Shown here in pieces: positions 37,032 through 45,397 of a stretch of DNA of 64,000 bases. Position 1 is the first letter of the stretch. Every line of letters starts with the position of its first letter. The DNA lies in NCBI GenBank assembly GCA_000238815.2, contig AFXB01000010.1, forward strand, positions 748,501-812,500, given 5' to 3'. The DNA is from SAR116 cluster alpha proteobacterium HIMB100 (GTDB taxonomy: Bacteria; Pseudomonadota; Alphaproteobacteria; Puniceispirillales; Puniceispirillaceae). Made by a program: the position numbers and the translations under genes. The notes under the pieces were generated by a model. It was not told the origin of the DNA. It saw nothing but the letters and a program-made list of their open reading frames with translations, and did not search any database.

Positions 37032-37883
37032 TTACTGATTTATATCTGTCTTTTTCTGTTTCGTCATATTCAGGGCCATCTGATAAATTTGCTTTCGCGG
37101 CCAACCAGACAAAAGCTCAATTTCCTGAACCGCATCACGTACGCTCGACGTCTGCAAGAGCGTCTCAAGCTGGGTATGAACATCATTATGGCTCATTTTT
37201 GCGCTATTTTTTTCAGCGCCTTCAACCACCACAACCAGCTCTCCTTTAGGCGCATCACCTATACTGAAGTTGGCTGCCAGTTCAGCCAAGCTGCCACGAT
37301 GCAACGTCTCATGCAGCTTGGTTAACTCACGGGCAACCACACATTGTCTGTCCCCATATAACTCAGCCATCAGTTTTAACGTGGCCACCAGTCGTTTTGG
37401 GGTTTCAAACCAGATTTGGGTTAAGCAGGAGGACCGGCTCTCGCTTAAGGAGGCTCTCGCGGCTTTTTGTTTCTGGGGCACAAAGCCGTTAAAGGTGAAT
37501 CTGTCACTGGGTAGACCAGACAAGGTGAGCGCCATTATCGGGGCAGACGGGCCAGGGGCTGCGGTTACGGGTATGTTATGTTCATGACAGGCAGCTACCA
37601 GCTTATATCCCGGATCGGAAATAAGAGGGGTGCCCGCGTCGCTGACCAATGCGATGGTTTTGCCTGATAACAGTGCGTCGATCAGTTTAGGACGCATGGT
37701 TGCTCCATTATGATCATGATAGGCCCATAATTGAGCAGAAGTCTGGATCGCTCCAAGGCTGAGCAACTTGCGGGTCTGACGAGTATCTTCACAGGCGATA
37801 ATATCAGCAGTCTCTAGCATCTGCACTGCGCGATAGGTGATATCCCCTAAATTGCCAATCGGCGTTGAAATGATGATCAGCAT
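37032..37883 (-). CDS. rsmI: 16S rRNA (cytidine1402-2'-O)-methyltransferase RsmI
   Basis: A 283-residue tetrapyrrole-methylase-fold enzyme that 2'-O-methylates C1402 of 16S rRNA. Family segments are IISTPIGNLGDITYRAVQML, CEDTRQTRKLL, ALVSDAGTPLISDPGYKLV and AAPGPSAPIMALTLSGLP. ATG 37883 has a good AAGG site eight bases upstream; an in-frame ATG at 37940 is unlikely because it lies in a long inverted repeat. It is divergent from the LpoA-like gene. Confidence 0.95.
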   Translation of the reverse strand: MLIIISTPIGNLGDITYRAVQMLETADIIACEDTRQTRKLLSLGAIQTSAQLWAYHDHNGATMRPKLIDALLSGKTIALVSDAGTPLISDPGYKLVAACHEHNIPVTAAPGPSAPIMALTLSGLPSDRFTFNGFVPQKQKAARASLSESRSSCLTQIWFETPKRLVATLKLMAELYGDRQCVVARELTKLHETLHRGSLAELAANFSIGDAPKGELVVVVEGAEKNSAKMSHNDVHTQLETLLQTSSVRDAVQEIELLSGWPRKQIYQMALNMTKQKKTDINQ

Positions 37884-37905
37884 GGCGTTACCTTTTTTGT
37901 CTAGC

Positions 37906-37962
37906 CTGCTCAGCTTATCTGAATCCACGCCTGTGGTCACTTCAGATCAAGACTGCGAGCAG
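37906..37962. repeat. Triple nested inverted repeat in the rsmI/lpoA-like gap
   Basis: Three concentric arms: CTGCTC (37906-37911) with GAGCAG (37957-37962); ATCTGAA (37917-37923) with TTCAGAT (37941-37947); and CCAC (37925-37928) with GTGG (37933-37936) around GCCT. All pairs are perfect. It lies 23 bases before the rsmI start and 90 bases before the LpoA-like start, so it could be a leader RNA of rsmI or a regulator site for both. Confidence 0.5.
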
Positions 37963-38052
37963 ATGAATCGTGCATATTTTCCCTTTGCCACAATTACAAC
38001 ATAGCTGCAGTATAGTGTGAGACTGAACAGGACTTTTTTCGGGGTGATCGAA

Positions 38053-39510
38053 GTGACCAGACTGGCTGCTGACAAAAAGATGCTTTTGAGTATGTGCGTG
38101 ACCACCATCTTGGTCTGCGCGCTGTCAGCATGTCAGCAAGTTGCCCCGTCTCTTCAAACACAAGCCACGCTCTCGCCTGTTTCTGAAAGACCTAACGCTG
38201 GCTCTGAGCAACAATCTGAGCCCGATATTGTGGGTGACCTGATTGCTGAAGTTGAAGAGCAAAACAGCACAGAGGATCAAAATTTAGAGATTGCGGCTAT
38301 CAGGCAAGCGGACCCGCTACCCGAAGATCAGGCACGTAATGAATTAGCTGAACAAGCGCTAAATGCTGCGCTTGGCTTATTGAAGACCAAACGGCCAGAG
38401 GCAAAGCAGCCTGTGAAACCATTTAGCCTGCCAGAAAAACAGGATACCCGATTACGGATCGGCTTATTGCTGCCTTTGTCAGGTGAATATGCCACGCTTG
38501 GACAGGATATCGCCGGTGGCGCAGAAATGGCCCTTTTTCAGGTCAATGATCCAGATATTGATATTGTAATTTTTGATACCGCCGGAGGGCGCCAGGCTGA
38601 ACAGGCTGCCCGTGAAGCCATTGCGTCTGAGGTTGATATTGTTGTTGGTCCGTTATTTACCGCCTCAGTGCGCAGGGCGCGCCCTATTCTTGCTGCGTCT
38701 TCGGTACCTGTTCTTGCACTGTCGAATAATATTTCTTCAGCTTCTCCGGGAAACTGGGTATTGGGATATTTGCCCGAACAACAAATCGATCATCTTTTGG
38801 GCTATGCAGTCAGCCAAAATAAAACGCGTGTGGCAATACTGGCTTCAGAAGATGCATTTGGTCAGCAGGTCCTTAGTCATGCGACAGCTCGTTTGTCGCA
38901 ATTTGGTCTGCAACCGCTGCAGACCACGTTATTATCACCAGCCATCCTCTCAGATGAGGATAGTTTGAAGCAAGCGATTAAGGCGTTCAGCCGCTATCAA
39001 GAGCCAACAGACGATACTGACGTTTTACCGCCGCCAGCTTATGATGTTCTTATTCTGGCAGGTGGGCCGGAATTTATCCTGCGCACCGCGCCGGTGCTGT
39101 CTTTTTATGATTTGGATCCATCCAGAGTGACCTATCTGGGCACAGATTTATGGTCCAGAGGTGATCTTGTGGCCGAGCCATCTCTTCAGGGCAGCATCAT
39201 TACACAAGCCACTCTGCCTGCCTCTGAGGGTTTTGAAAAACAATGGCAGTCTGTGTTCAAACAACCCTCAAATACGCTGGCCAGGCTCGGCTTTGACGCG
39301 TTTGCGCTAATTGCGATCACAAAACAAGAGCTGAGCCAGAACAGTGATCAGAGGAACCAGAGCCCGATAGACTGGCGGGCCAGTCTCATCCGTGAACAGG
39401 GATTTGCCGGCTTCAGCGGCCAGTTCAAATTACTGCCAGATGGTCGCAACCAACGCCAATATCAGCTGTATCTCATCACGCAGAATCAACTCACTGACCT
39501 TGATCTCTGA
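38053..39510 (+). CDS. LpoA-like periplasmic-binding-fold lipoprotein
   Basis: A 485-residue lipoprotein with lipobox ALSAC (Cys near residue 27), an acidic linker, and a C-terminal type 1 periplasmic-binding fold: RIGLLLPLSGEYATLGQDIA, then DIVVGPLFTASVRRARPI. This matches the penicillin-binding-protein activator family (LpoA C-domain), which activates PBP1A in E. coli. GTG 38053 is chosen because GGGGTGA lies five bases before it; further in-frame GTGs at 38017 and 38044 are possible. It is next to rsmI, as in E. coli, but lacks an obvious TPR N-domain. Confidence 0.85.
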   Translation: MTRLAADKKMLLSMCVTTILVCALSACQQVAPSLQTQATLSPVSERPNAGSEQQSEPDIVGDLIAEVEEQNSTEDQNLEIAAIRQADPLPEDQARNELAEQALNAALGLLKTKRPEAKQPVKPFSLPEKQDTRLRIGLLLPLSGEYATLGQDIAGGAEMALFQVNDPDIDIVIFDTAGGRQAEQAAREAIASEVDIVVGPLFTASVRRARPILAASSVPVLALSNNISSASPGNWVLGYLPEQQIDHLLGYAVSQNKTRVAILASEDAFGQQVLSHATARLSQFGLQPLQTTLLSPAILSDEDSLKQAIKAFSRYQEPTDDTDVLPPPAYDVLILAGGPEFILRTAPVLSFYDLDPSRVTYLGTDLWSRGDLVAEPSLQGSIITQATLPASEGFEKQWQSVFKQPSNTLARLGFDAFALIAITKQELSQNSDQRNQSPIDWRASLIREQGFAGFSGQFKLLPDGRNQRQYQLYLITQNQLTDLDL

Positions 39511-40714
39511 GGTCGCTATGCTGATCGCTAAGAAGATGGGCTAATAGTGTGTTCAGGCGAAGCCGGCCCTGAAGGGTAGCACGCAAATAACCAGATGTGA
39601 GGTCAAGCCAGCCTTCTGCTGAAAACACATCCAGCCAGTACGTATTTAATTCATAATCATTGCCACCCAATGCAGCCGGTGCGGGCCATGGAACCCCCTC
39701 ATTCAGCCGCAGTCCCATCATCCAGTAATCTTCAAAACTCTGCCGGCTTGTCTCAATTGTCTGATGCTGGCACCCCTGCCCGTTTGCGCTTACATCGGCC
39801 AGCCACCCATCCGGGCTTTTTCTGTTTTCCATCACCAGCCGGCCCTTCGGTGTGGACAGGCGGCCATGTGCGCCCGGGCCGACAGCTACCCAACTTCCTG
39901 ACCGCCAGTAATTCAGATTATGCTGAGATTCCTTGCCAGGCCGTGCATAATTTGACACCTCATAACCAGGCAGTCCCGCCGCCTTGAGGCGCTCATCTGT
40001 AATCAGATACAGATCCGCCACATCATCATCATCTGCGGTCAGAATATCGCCCTGACGGGCGCGGGTATGAAAGACAGTACCTGGCTCTATGGTTAATTGA
40101 TAACACGATAAATGAGACAGACCGAAGCTCAGTATTCTGTCCAGCTGATGTGACCAGTTTGCCGCTGTCTGGTTGGGCAGCCCATAGATTAAATCTGCAG
40201 ATACAGAGTCAAAATAATGTTGTGCCCCATCAAGTGCTGACAATGCTTCTTCTGTGCTGTGTTCACGACCCAGAAAATTCAGCCCATCTGGATCCAGCGA
40301 CTGAATGCCAACAGATACCCGGTTTATGCCTGCATCTGCGAACTGCTTCAGTTTGGCGATCTCAACAGACGTAGGGTTCATTTCTGCTGTGATTTCGCAC
40401 TGCTCAGCCAGCGTGAACAAGCCGGATGCCCGGTCAATAAGTGCAGCAACAATTTGCGGCGGCATCAATGATGGGGTCCCGCCACCAAAAAAAATGCTGT
40501 TCAGTTCAAATTTCTCTCGTTCAACACCGGTCAGCATGCTGGCCTGTTCGGCCATAAAGGTTAATTCAGTGGTTAGGGCTGTCTGCCAGGCTTCTGTATC
40601 TATGCGGCCTGCAACATGCGAATTGAAATCACAGTAAGGGCACTTTGACAGGCAAAATGGCCAGTGGACATATAGGCTGAGAGGCGTGCGGTGCTGGCTT
40701 ATGGGTTCAGACAT
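39491..40714 (-). CDS. hemW: HemW, radical-SAM haem chaperone
   Basis: A 407-residue HemN-like radical-SAM protein. The cluster cysteines are in [10 protein letters not shown] (Cys21, Cys25, Cys28). [30 protein letters not shown] and [11 protein letters not shown] follow. HemW binds haem and delivers it to proteins; it is not the coproporphyrinogen dehydrogenase, which needs an extra N-terminal Cys. Its 3' end overlaps the LpoA-like gene by 20 bases and its 5' end overlaps rdgB by 16. Confidence 0.95.
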   Translation of the reverse strand: MSEPISQHRTPLSLYVHWPFCLSKCPYCDFNSHVAGRIDTEAWQTALTTELTFMAEQASMLTGVEREKFELNSIFFGGGTPSLMPPQIVAALIDRASGLFTLAEQCEITAEMNPTSVEIAKLKQFADAGINRVSVGIQSLDPDGLNFLGREHSTEEALSALDGAQHYFDSVSADLIYGLPNQTAANWSHQLDRILSFGLSHLSCYQLTIEPGTVFHTRARQGDILTADDDDVADLYLITDERLKAAGLPGYEVSNYARPGKESQHNLNYWRSGSWVAVGPGAHGRLSTPKGRLVMENRKSPDGWLADVSANGQGCQHQTIETSRQSFEDYWMMGLRLNEGVPWPAPAALGGNDYELNTYWLDVFSAEGWLDLTSGYLRATLQGRLRLNTLLAHLLSDQHSDLRDQGQ

Positions 40715-41307
40715 GAGCTGAGCAATTGAGAAAACGCGTCGGCGCGGTGGCTCATCGCATGTTTATGTTCTGGGTCCATTTCGCCAAAGGTCTGGCTGTA
40801 GCCATTTGGCGTAAATATGGGATCATATCCAAAGCCGCACTCTCCTCTGGCTGGCCATGTCACAGTGCCAGCAACCCTACCTTCAAAACTTTCTGTGTGG
40901 CCATCTGGCCAAGAGAGCGCCAGAGCACAGACAAATGAACAGCTTCTGTCTGGATTGCCGCCAAGAAGCAATGCCTCACTTACGCGGCGCATAGCATGGG
41001 TAAAATCTTTATCCGGACCTGCCCAGCGGGCAGAATAGATTCCCGGCGCTCCGCCCAACGCATTCACAACAAGACCTGAATCATCAGCCAGTGCAGGCAG
41101 TCCTGAAGCTTGTGCGGCGAGCTCTGCTTTCAGAACCGCATTTTCAATAAAGGTCTGGCCGGTTTCTTCTGGTTCAATCAGGCCGAGATCTGCTGCACCG
41201 ATGATCTGTATGCCCAACGGTTGCAGCAGATCGGTTATTTCGCGCACCTTACCTGAATTATGACTGGCAATCACCAGTCGGTCTTTGGCGTTAAATTTTC
41301 GGCTCAT
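40699..41307 (-). CDS. rdgB: dITP/XTP pyrophosphatase
   Basis: A 202-residue Ham1-family enzyme that removes deaminated purine triphosphates. It has [48 protein letters not shown] with the metal-binding Asp pair, and [15 protein letters not shown] 41307 is chosen over an upstream TTG at 41334. It is translationally coupled to hemW and lies downstream of rph. Confidence 0.96.
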   Translation of the reverse strand: MSRKFNAKDRLVIASHNSGKVREITDLLQPLGIQIIGAADLGLIEPEETGQTFIENAVLKAELAAQASGLPALADDSGLVVNALGGAPGIYSARWAGPDKDFTHAMRRVSEALLLGGNPDRSCSFVCALALSWPDGHTESFEGRVAGTVTWPARGECGFGYDPIFTPNGYSQTFGEMDPEHKHAMSHRADAFSQLLSSCLNP

Positions 41308-41349
41308 TTGCAGGATCCGTTTCTGAGGTGACAACTAAAAAAGGCAGCA

Positions 41350-42087
41350 TCAGGCCGGTCTGGGCTGGCGGGCTGCAGCCAGTTGCTGCTCAAATAACGC
41401 TTCACAACCAGCTTGGGCAAGCCCTAACATGGTGCTGAACTGGTCCGCTGTAAATGGGGTTTTCTCAGCTGTACCTTGGATTTCAACGATTCCACCGCTG
41501 GCTGTCAGCACGAAATTCGCGTCTGTTTCTGCTACGCTGTCTTCTTCATAATCCAAATCTAAAACGGCCCCAGAGGCGGTCAGCCCGCAGGAAATAGCCG
41601 CAACCTGATCACGCAGCGGAGAACGGCTGATATCACCTTTCTGCAACAGATGCTCGCATGCCAGAGACAGCGCAACCCATGCCCCTGTGATAGACGCTGT
41701 TCTGGTCCCGCCATCAGCACGGATCACATCACAGTCTATTTTGATTTGCCGCTCGCCAAGGCTGGATAAATCAGTCACAGCGCGCAATGACCGGCCGATC
41801 AGACGTTGGATTTCCTGTGTCCGGCCGGATTGTTTGCCTCTGGCAGCTTCTCTGTCCATGCGTGAATGCGTTGCCCGCGGCAGCATACCATATTCCGCTG
41901 TCACCCAGCCTTTTGCGGTCCCCCGCAGAAATGGCGGAACACGCTCATCAACAGAAGCGGTACAGATCACATGAGTCTGACCAATACAGACAAGACAAGA
42001 GCCCTCAGCATAAGGAGAAAAATGGGGCTCAAAACTGACCGTGCGCATCTGTTCTGCTGAACGGCCTGATGGACGAAGGAAACTCAT
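41350..42087 (-). CDS. rph: Ribonuclease PH
   Basis: RNase PH trims tRNA 3' ends by phosphorolysis. The 245-residue protein has [57 protein letters not shown], and the phosphate-site [18 protein letters not shown]. All match full-length family members. It is divergent from hrcA, the usual alphaproteobacterial arrangement. Confidence 0.97.
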   Translation of the reverse strand: MSFLRPSGRSAEQMRTVSFEPHFSPYAEGSCLVCIGQTHVICTASVDERVPPFLRGTAKGWVTAEYGMLPRATHSRMDREAARGKQSGRTQEIQRLIGRSLRAVTDLSSLGERQIKIDCDVIRADGGTRTASITGAWVALSLACEHLLQKGDISRSPLRDQVAAISCGLTASGAVLDLDYEEDSVAETDANFVLTASGGIVEIQGTAEKTPFTADQFSTMLGLAQAGCEALFEQQLAAARQPRPA

Positions 42088-42107
42088 TACAGGGGCTGCC
42101 TCTTATA

Positions 42108-42146
42108 TGGTCTGTGCTCAGAACTATTTTGCAGAGAAGCAGACCA
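42108..42146. repeat. TGGTCTG/CAGACCA dyad upstream of hrcA
   Basis: Perfect 7-bp arms at 42108-42114 and 42140-42146 with a 25-base spacer lie in the divergent rph-hrcA gap. A related GGTCTG/CAGACC pair lies before dnaK (45261-45316). No CIRCE element (TTAGCACTC-N9-GAGTGCTAA) is visible here. Confidence 0.3.
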
Positions 42147-42203
42147 CGGTTTATATTAGACTTAGTCGTTCAATACCACAGCTGCTGACAATAGGATATC
42201 CCC

Positions 42204-43259
42204 ATGACCTCACTTCCTGTTTTGGAAATGACCAAGCGGTGTCAGGAAATTTTCAATATAATTGTCAATAATTATCTGGAAACAGGGACTCCTGTGGGAT
42301 CTGGCGTGATTTCATCTCATCCGGATATCGGGCTGTCTTCTGCGTCTGTGCGCGCCATCATGGCTGAACTGGAAGGCGCGGGGCTGTTATTTTCCCCACA
42401 TACCTCTGCTGGCCGATTGCCAACACATGCAGGATTGCGCTTGTTTGTTGACGGGCTGATGGAATTGCAATCCGCTCTGCCGGTTGACAGTCAGGCGTCT
42501 TTCGACAGCCTGTCTGTTGGGGATGGCCTGTCTGTGAATCAGGCTTTGGACAAAGCCAGTCTGGCGTTATCCGGCCTGTCCAAATGTGCTGCCCTTGTGA
42601 TGGCACCAAGTGAAGATTTATCTGTAAAACATATAGAATTTGTTCCCGTTCAGGACCGGAAAATTCTGGTAATTCTGGTGTTTTCAAACGGCCATGTTGA
42701 AAACCGGCTGATTGAAACGCCAGCAGGCATTCCTGCGCATTGTCTGGTTGAAGCGTCCAATTATATGAACGGACATTATAAAGGAAAACCTCTTACAGAT
42801 ATTGTCCGCTTAGCTGATCAGGACAGAAATCTTCATCAAGCAGAATTAGATAGCTTGACCAATGATTTGATTGCACGGGGATTGGCCAGCTGGTCTGATG
42901 CAGAAAGCCGGGATGAAGCGTCATTGATTCTCAATGGTCAGACAAATTTGCTTGAAGATGTCAAAGTTGTTGATGATCTGGCCCGGTTCAGGCTGTTATT
43001 TGACAAGCTGGAGATGCGCAGCCATGCCACTCAATTAATGCAGTCTGTGCTTGCCGCAGACGGGTTGCAGATTTTTATTGGTGCTGAACATGAGCTGTTC
43101 TCAGAGACGGGTTGTTCAGTTGTGTTGTCACCATATCGGAACGCAGATCGGAAGATCATTGGTGCCGTTGGTGTTATTGGACCCCGACATATGAATTATG
43201 CACGAATTATTCCGATGGTTGATTACACAAGCCAGGCTATTGCCCGATTTTTGAGCTAG
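42204..43259 (+). CDS. hrcA: Heat-inducible transcription repressor HrcA
   Basis: A 351-residue repressor that usually binds CIRCE elements before groESL, with GroEL as co-factor. The winged-helix N-domain contains IVNNYLETGTPVGSGVIS and SSASVRAIMAELEGAGLL, followed by PHTSAGRLPTHAGLRLFVDG. The C-terminal GAF-like domain ends YARIIPMVDYTSQAIARFL. Unlike the common hrcA-grpE pair, two opposite-strand genes separate it from grpE. No CIRCE sequence is seen in the window; groESL must lie elsewhere. Confidence 0.96.
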   Translation: MTSLPVLEMTKRCQEIFNIIVNNYLETGTPVGSGVISSHPDIGLSSASVRAIMAELEGAGLLFSPHTSAGRLPTHAGLRLFVDGLMELQSALPVDSQASFDSLSVGDGLSVNQALDKASLALSGLSKCAALVMAPSEDLSVKHIEFVPVQDRKILVILVFSNGHVENRLIETPAGIPAHCLVEASNYMNGHYKGKPLTDIVRLADQDRNLHQAELDSLTNDLIARGLASWSDAESRDEASLILNGQTNLLEDVKVVDDLARFRLLFDKLEMRSHATQLMQSVLAADGLQIFIGAEHELFSETGCSVVLSPYRNADRKIIGAVGVIGPRHMNYARIIPMVDYTSQAIARFLS

Positions 43260-43761
43260 ACCTCAAGGCTTCTGTTAAAAAATTAACGACAGTTGTGCGA
43301 TCAGGCAGATGGCTCAGAACATGATCCAGCCAGTCTCTGCTAATCAGACCTTCATGAGCGGCCATAACAGAGACACTCACAATGAAAAAACCAGCAAACA
43401 CAAAGGCCAGTCCGGATTTCATACCCACTGCCTGTGTGGTTTGGCCAGGCTTGTCCGGATTATCCAGCTCAACAATATGGGCATCCCCTTCGCTCAGCGA
43501 GCTGTGACAAGTCTGGCAAAATAGAGGGAAGTTTTCCGTCCGGATAACATCATAGGCCTGCTTGTCCAAAGCCGAACTTTGGCCACAGCTGGCACAGGAC
43601 AGGTCAATCTGGCGGGACAGCGGTGCAGGCGATGAAATTACCGGCACAAAATAATGCTGATGACAATGATGACAAGCGACCGGCCAGCTGCTGATTTTGC
43701 GCAGCTCATCTGGAACAACGCCGATGACCTGACAATGGGGACAGGCGACTCTCATATTCAT
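43237..43761 (-). CDS. Double zinc-ribbon membrane protein
   Basis: A 174-residue unrecognised protein. The N-terminal zinc ribbon resembles the MJ0042 type (Cys7, Cys10, Cys30, Cys33), and a second ribbon has Cys56, Cys59, Cys82, Cys85. One hydrophobic segment (about 115-134) probably crosses the membrane, leaving a short helical tail outside. Its start overlaps the stop of the preceding gene as ATGA, so both are one unit. Its 3' end overlaps the hrcA 3' end by 23 bases. Function unknown; a redox or metal-responsive membrane adaptor is possible. Confidence 0.8.
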   Translation of the reverse strand: MNMRVACPHCQVIGVVPDELRKISSWPVACHHCHQHYFVPVISSPAPLSRQIDLSCASCGQSSALDKQAYDVIRTENFPLFCQTCHSSLSEGDAHIVELDNPDKPGQTTQAVGMKSGLAFVFAGFFIVSVSVMAAHEGLISRDWLDHVLSHLPDRTTVVNFLTEALRSSSKIGQ

Positions 43762-44396
43762 GATTTTGGTCTCCGGCGCGATTTGGCTGCTTTTTTCGGC
43801 GCAGGATTTTCTGATTTGACTTTTTTGCTTTGCGCGGCAGATTTTTGTTGTTTTTTGGGTTTGCTGGCCGGTTTGGCCTGTTTTGGTTTTGGGGCGCGTT
43901 TCGGCATAGTCACAGGGTCTTTATCCTGGTTCAGCCGTTCTGTCAGGCGCCGCTCAATTTCTGCATCAATCAGCTCTGCCAGCTGTCCGGCAAAGGCCTG
44001 TTTTGCGGGGCTGGTCGATAATGCAGCTTTGGTGTTATTTTCCGGTGTTACAGTGGTTTCCTGACCTGCAGAAATTACCGCCTGGCGAATCGCCAGAAAC
44101 GGGTCTTCTTCTTCTGTTTCGACACTGTCGTTTGATGTGCCAAGGCTTGCAGGCAGTGCTGGTTCAGCAGGAACAGCTTCTAACAATCCGGTCAAAACCA
44201 TATCATCAAGATGACCAGTATTTTGATCAGCTGAATCGCTGGAGATGGTGACAGGAAGGCTGCCGATAATAGGCAGATTATCGCTGTTCTGACGTTTCAG
44301 CTCTGGTTCATCAGACGCTGTTGCATGATTAGCTTGGTTATACAGGCTCTCAATAGACGCCATAACCAGATTATCGTTGTGGGGCTGTTTCTTCAT
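43758..44396 (-). CDS. Uncharacterised protein with a basic Lys/Ala/Pro tail
   Basis: A 212-residue protein with no recognised domain. The first 110 residues are acidic and low in structure. A short amphipathic helix (AFAGQLAELIDAEIERRLTE, about 135-155) follows, then a strongly basic tail rich in Lys, Pro, Ala and Gln (KPKQAKPASKPKKQQKSAAQ, ending RRRPKS). Such tails often bind nucleic acid or acidic membranes. The helix before the tail resembles those of polar-organising or membrane-docking proteins, but that is only a guess. It is coupled to the zinc-ribbon gene and divergent from grpE. Confidence 0.72.
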   Translation of the reverse strand: MKKQPHNDNLVMASIESLYNQANHATASDEPELKRQNSDNLPIIGSLPVTISSDSADQNTGHLDDMVLTGLLEAVPAEPALPASLGTSNDSVETEEEDPFLAIRQAVISAGQETTVTPENNTKAALSTSPAKQAFAGQLAELIDAEIERRLTERLNQDKDPVTMPKRAPKPKQAKPASKPKKQQKSAAQSKKVKSENPAPKKAAKSRRRPKS

Positions 44397-44471
44397 GAAA
44401 GCGTCTTTACCAGATTGGTGTTCTGTCTGGTCGCTATGTTAAAAAAAAACACAAAAAATGTCCAATCTCTA

Positions 44472-44500
44472 CTTGGCATTTGTTAAATTCGTCCCCACAT
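44472..44500 (+). promoter_or_regulatory. Candidate sigma-32 promoter of grpE
   Basis: CTTG at 44472-44475 is followed after 17 bases by CCCCACAT at 44493-44500, close to the E. coli sigma-32 -10 box CCCCATnT. It is 89 bases before grpE. The -10 match to the alphaproteobacterial form is poor, so confidence is limited. Confidence 0.4.
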
Positions 44501-44588
44501 CTTGGCTGCCAGTGACACTGGCATGGCGAAGCTCGGTTGATATGTCGGGCGGGCCTGAAAATAAAAGAGATGACAGACGAGGGCCAAA

Positions 44589-45245
44589 ATGATGACCAGC
44601 GGTGATGAAGCTGAACAAACCAAGTCAGAACAGTTGGATGAGGATGTAAAGGCACAAACCGAACCTGCCGATGACAGCGTCGCGCCTGCTTCAGACGGTC
44701 AAACTGATGATACTGATCAGCAGGAAGCAGCCCCTGAATCGTTAGAAGATGAAACCACAACTGAGACGGCAGATGAACGCGATGAGTTAAAAAACCAACT
44801 TCTGCGTGTCATGGCCGATAATGAAAATCTGCGTAAACGCACTGAACGCGAAGTGGCCGCTGCGAAAAAATACGGCCCATTATCTTTTGCGCGCGATCTG
44901 CTGGCATCTCTGGATAATCTGGAAAAAGCCATCACTTTGATCCCTGAAGATAAGGACGGTATGGATGAAACTGTAAAGAATATCCTGATTGGTGTTGAAA
45001 TGACCGGCCGGGAATTGGCATCCGCATTTGAACGCCACGGTATTCAACGGATAAACCCAGAAGGGGAAAAATTCGATTATAATTTGCATCAGGCAATGTT
45101 TGAAGTGCCAACTGATGATGTTGAGCCGGGAATGGTTATACAGGTGGTTCAGCCTGGCTACAGCCTGCATGACAGATTATTGCGCCCAGCGATGGTCGGC
45201 GTATCAAAACCAGCAACAGACACGGCCACAGCGCCAGCATCTTAA
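44589..45245 (+). CDS. grpE: Nucleotide exchange factor GrpE
   Basis: GrpE releases ADP from DnaK. The 218-residue protein has a long acidic N-terminal region, a coiled coil (DELKNQLLRVMADNENLRKR, TEREVAAAKKYG), and the C-terminal beta domain with RHGIQRINPEGEKFDYNLHQ, AMFEVPTDDVEPG and IQVVQPGYSLHDRLLRPAMV. It is followed by dnaK after 152 bp containing a separate promoter. Confidence 0.97.
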   Translation: MMTSGDEAEQTKSEQLDEDVKAQTEPADDSVAPASDGQTDDTDQQEAAPESLEDETTTETADERDELKNQLLRVMADNENLRKRTEREVAAAKKYGPLSFARDLLASLDNLEKAITLIPEDKDGMDETVKNILIGVEMTGRELASAFERHGIQRINPEGEKFDYNLHQAMFEVPTDDVEPGMVIQVVQPGYSLHDRLLRPAMVGVSKPATDTATAPAS

Positions 45246-45260
45246 ACAAACAGAAAATCA

Positions 45261-45316
45261 GGTCTGCAGGCGGCACGCTGAAATCGAGCCGCCTCTTGCA
45301 TGATGAAAATCAGACC
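45261..45316. repeat. Nested inverted repeat around the dnaK promoter
   Basis: GGTCTG (45261-45266) pairs with CAGACC (45311-45316). Inside it AGGCGGC (45268-45274) pairs with GCCGCCT (45288-45294). The inner right arm abuts the -35 CTTG and the outer right arm ends at the first base of the -10 box. It lacks a T run and so is not a normal terminator of grpE. Confidence 0.45.
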
Positions 45317-45322
45317 TTATAT
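45295..45322 (+). promoter_or_regulatory. Sigma-32 (RpoH) promoter of dnaK
   Basis: CTTG at 45295-45298, then exactly 17 bases, then CTTATAT at 45316-45322. This matches the alphaproteobacterial RpoH consensus CTTG-N17/18-CYTATNT at every position. Transcription would start about 70 bases before the dnaK ATG. Confidence 0.8.
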
Positions 45323-45397
45323 AAGCTGGGCCAGTGGTAAACACGCGGCTCTATTTTTGACTTCCTGAATACAGGACTGAAAAAAGGACATCAGAAT

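Noticed and set aside
42102-42108. CTTATAT before hrcA as a sigma-32 -10 box
   Set aside because: The position 17 bases upstream reads AACT, so there is no CTTG -35 element.
42088-42203. CIRCE operator in the rph-hrcA gap
   Set aside because: No TTAGCACTC or GAGTGCTAA arm is present in the gap.
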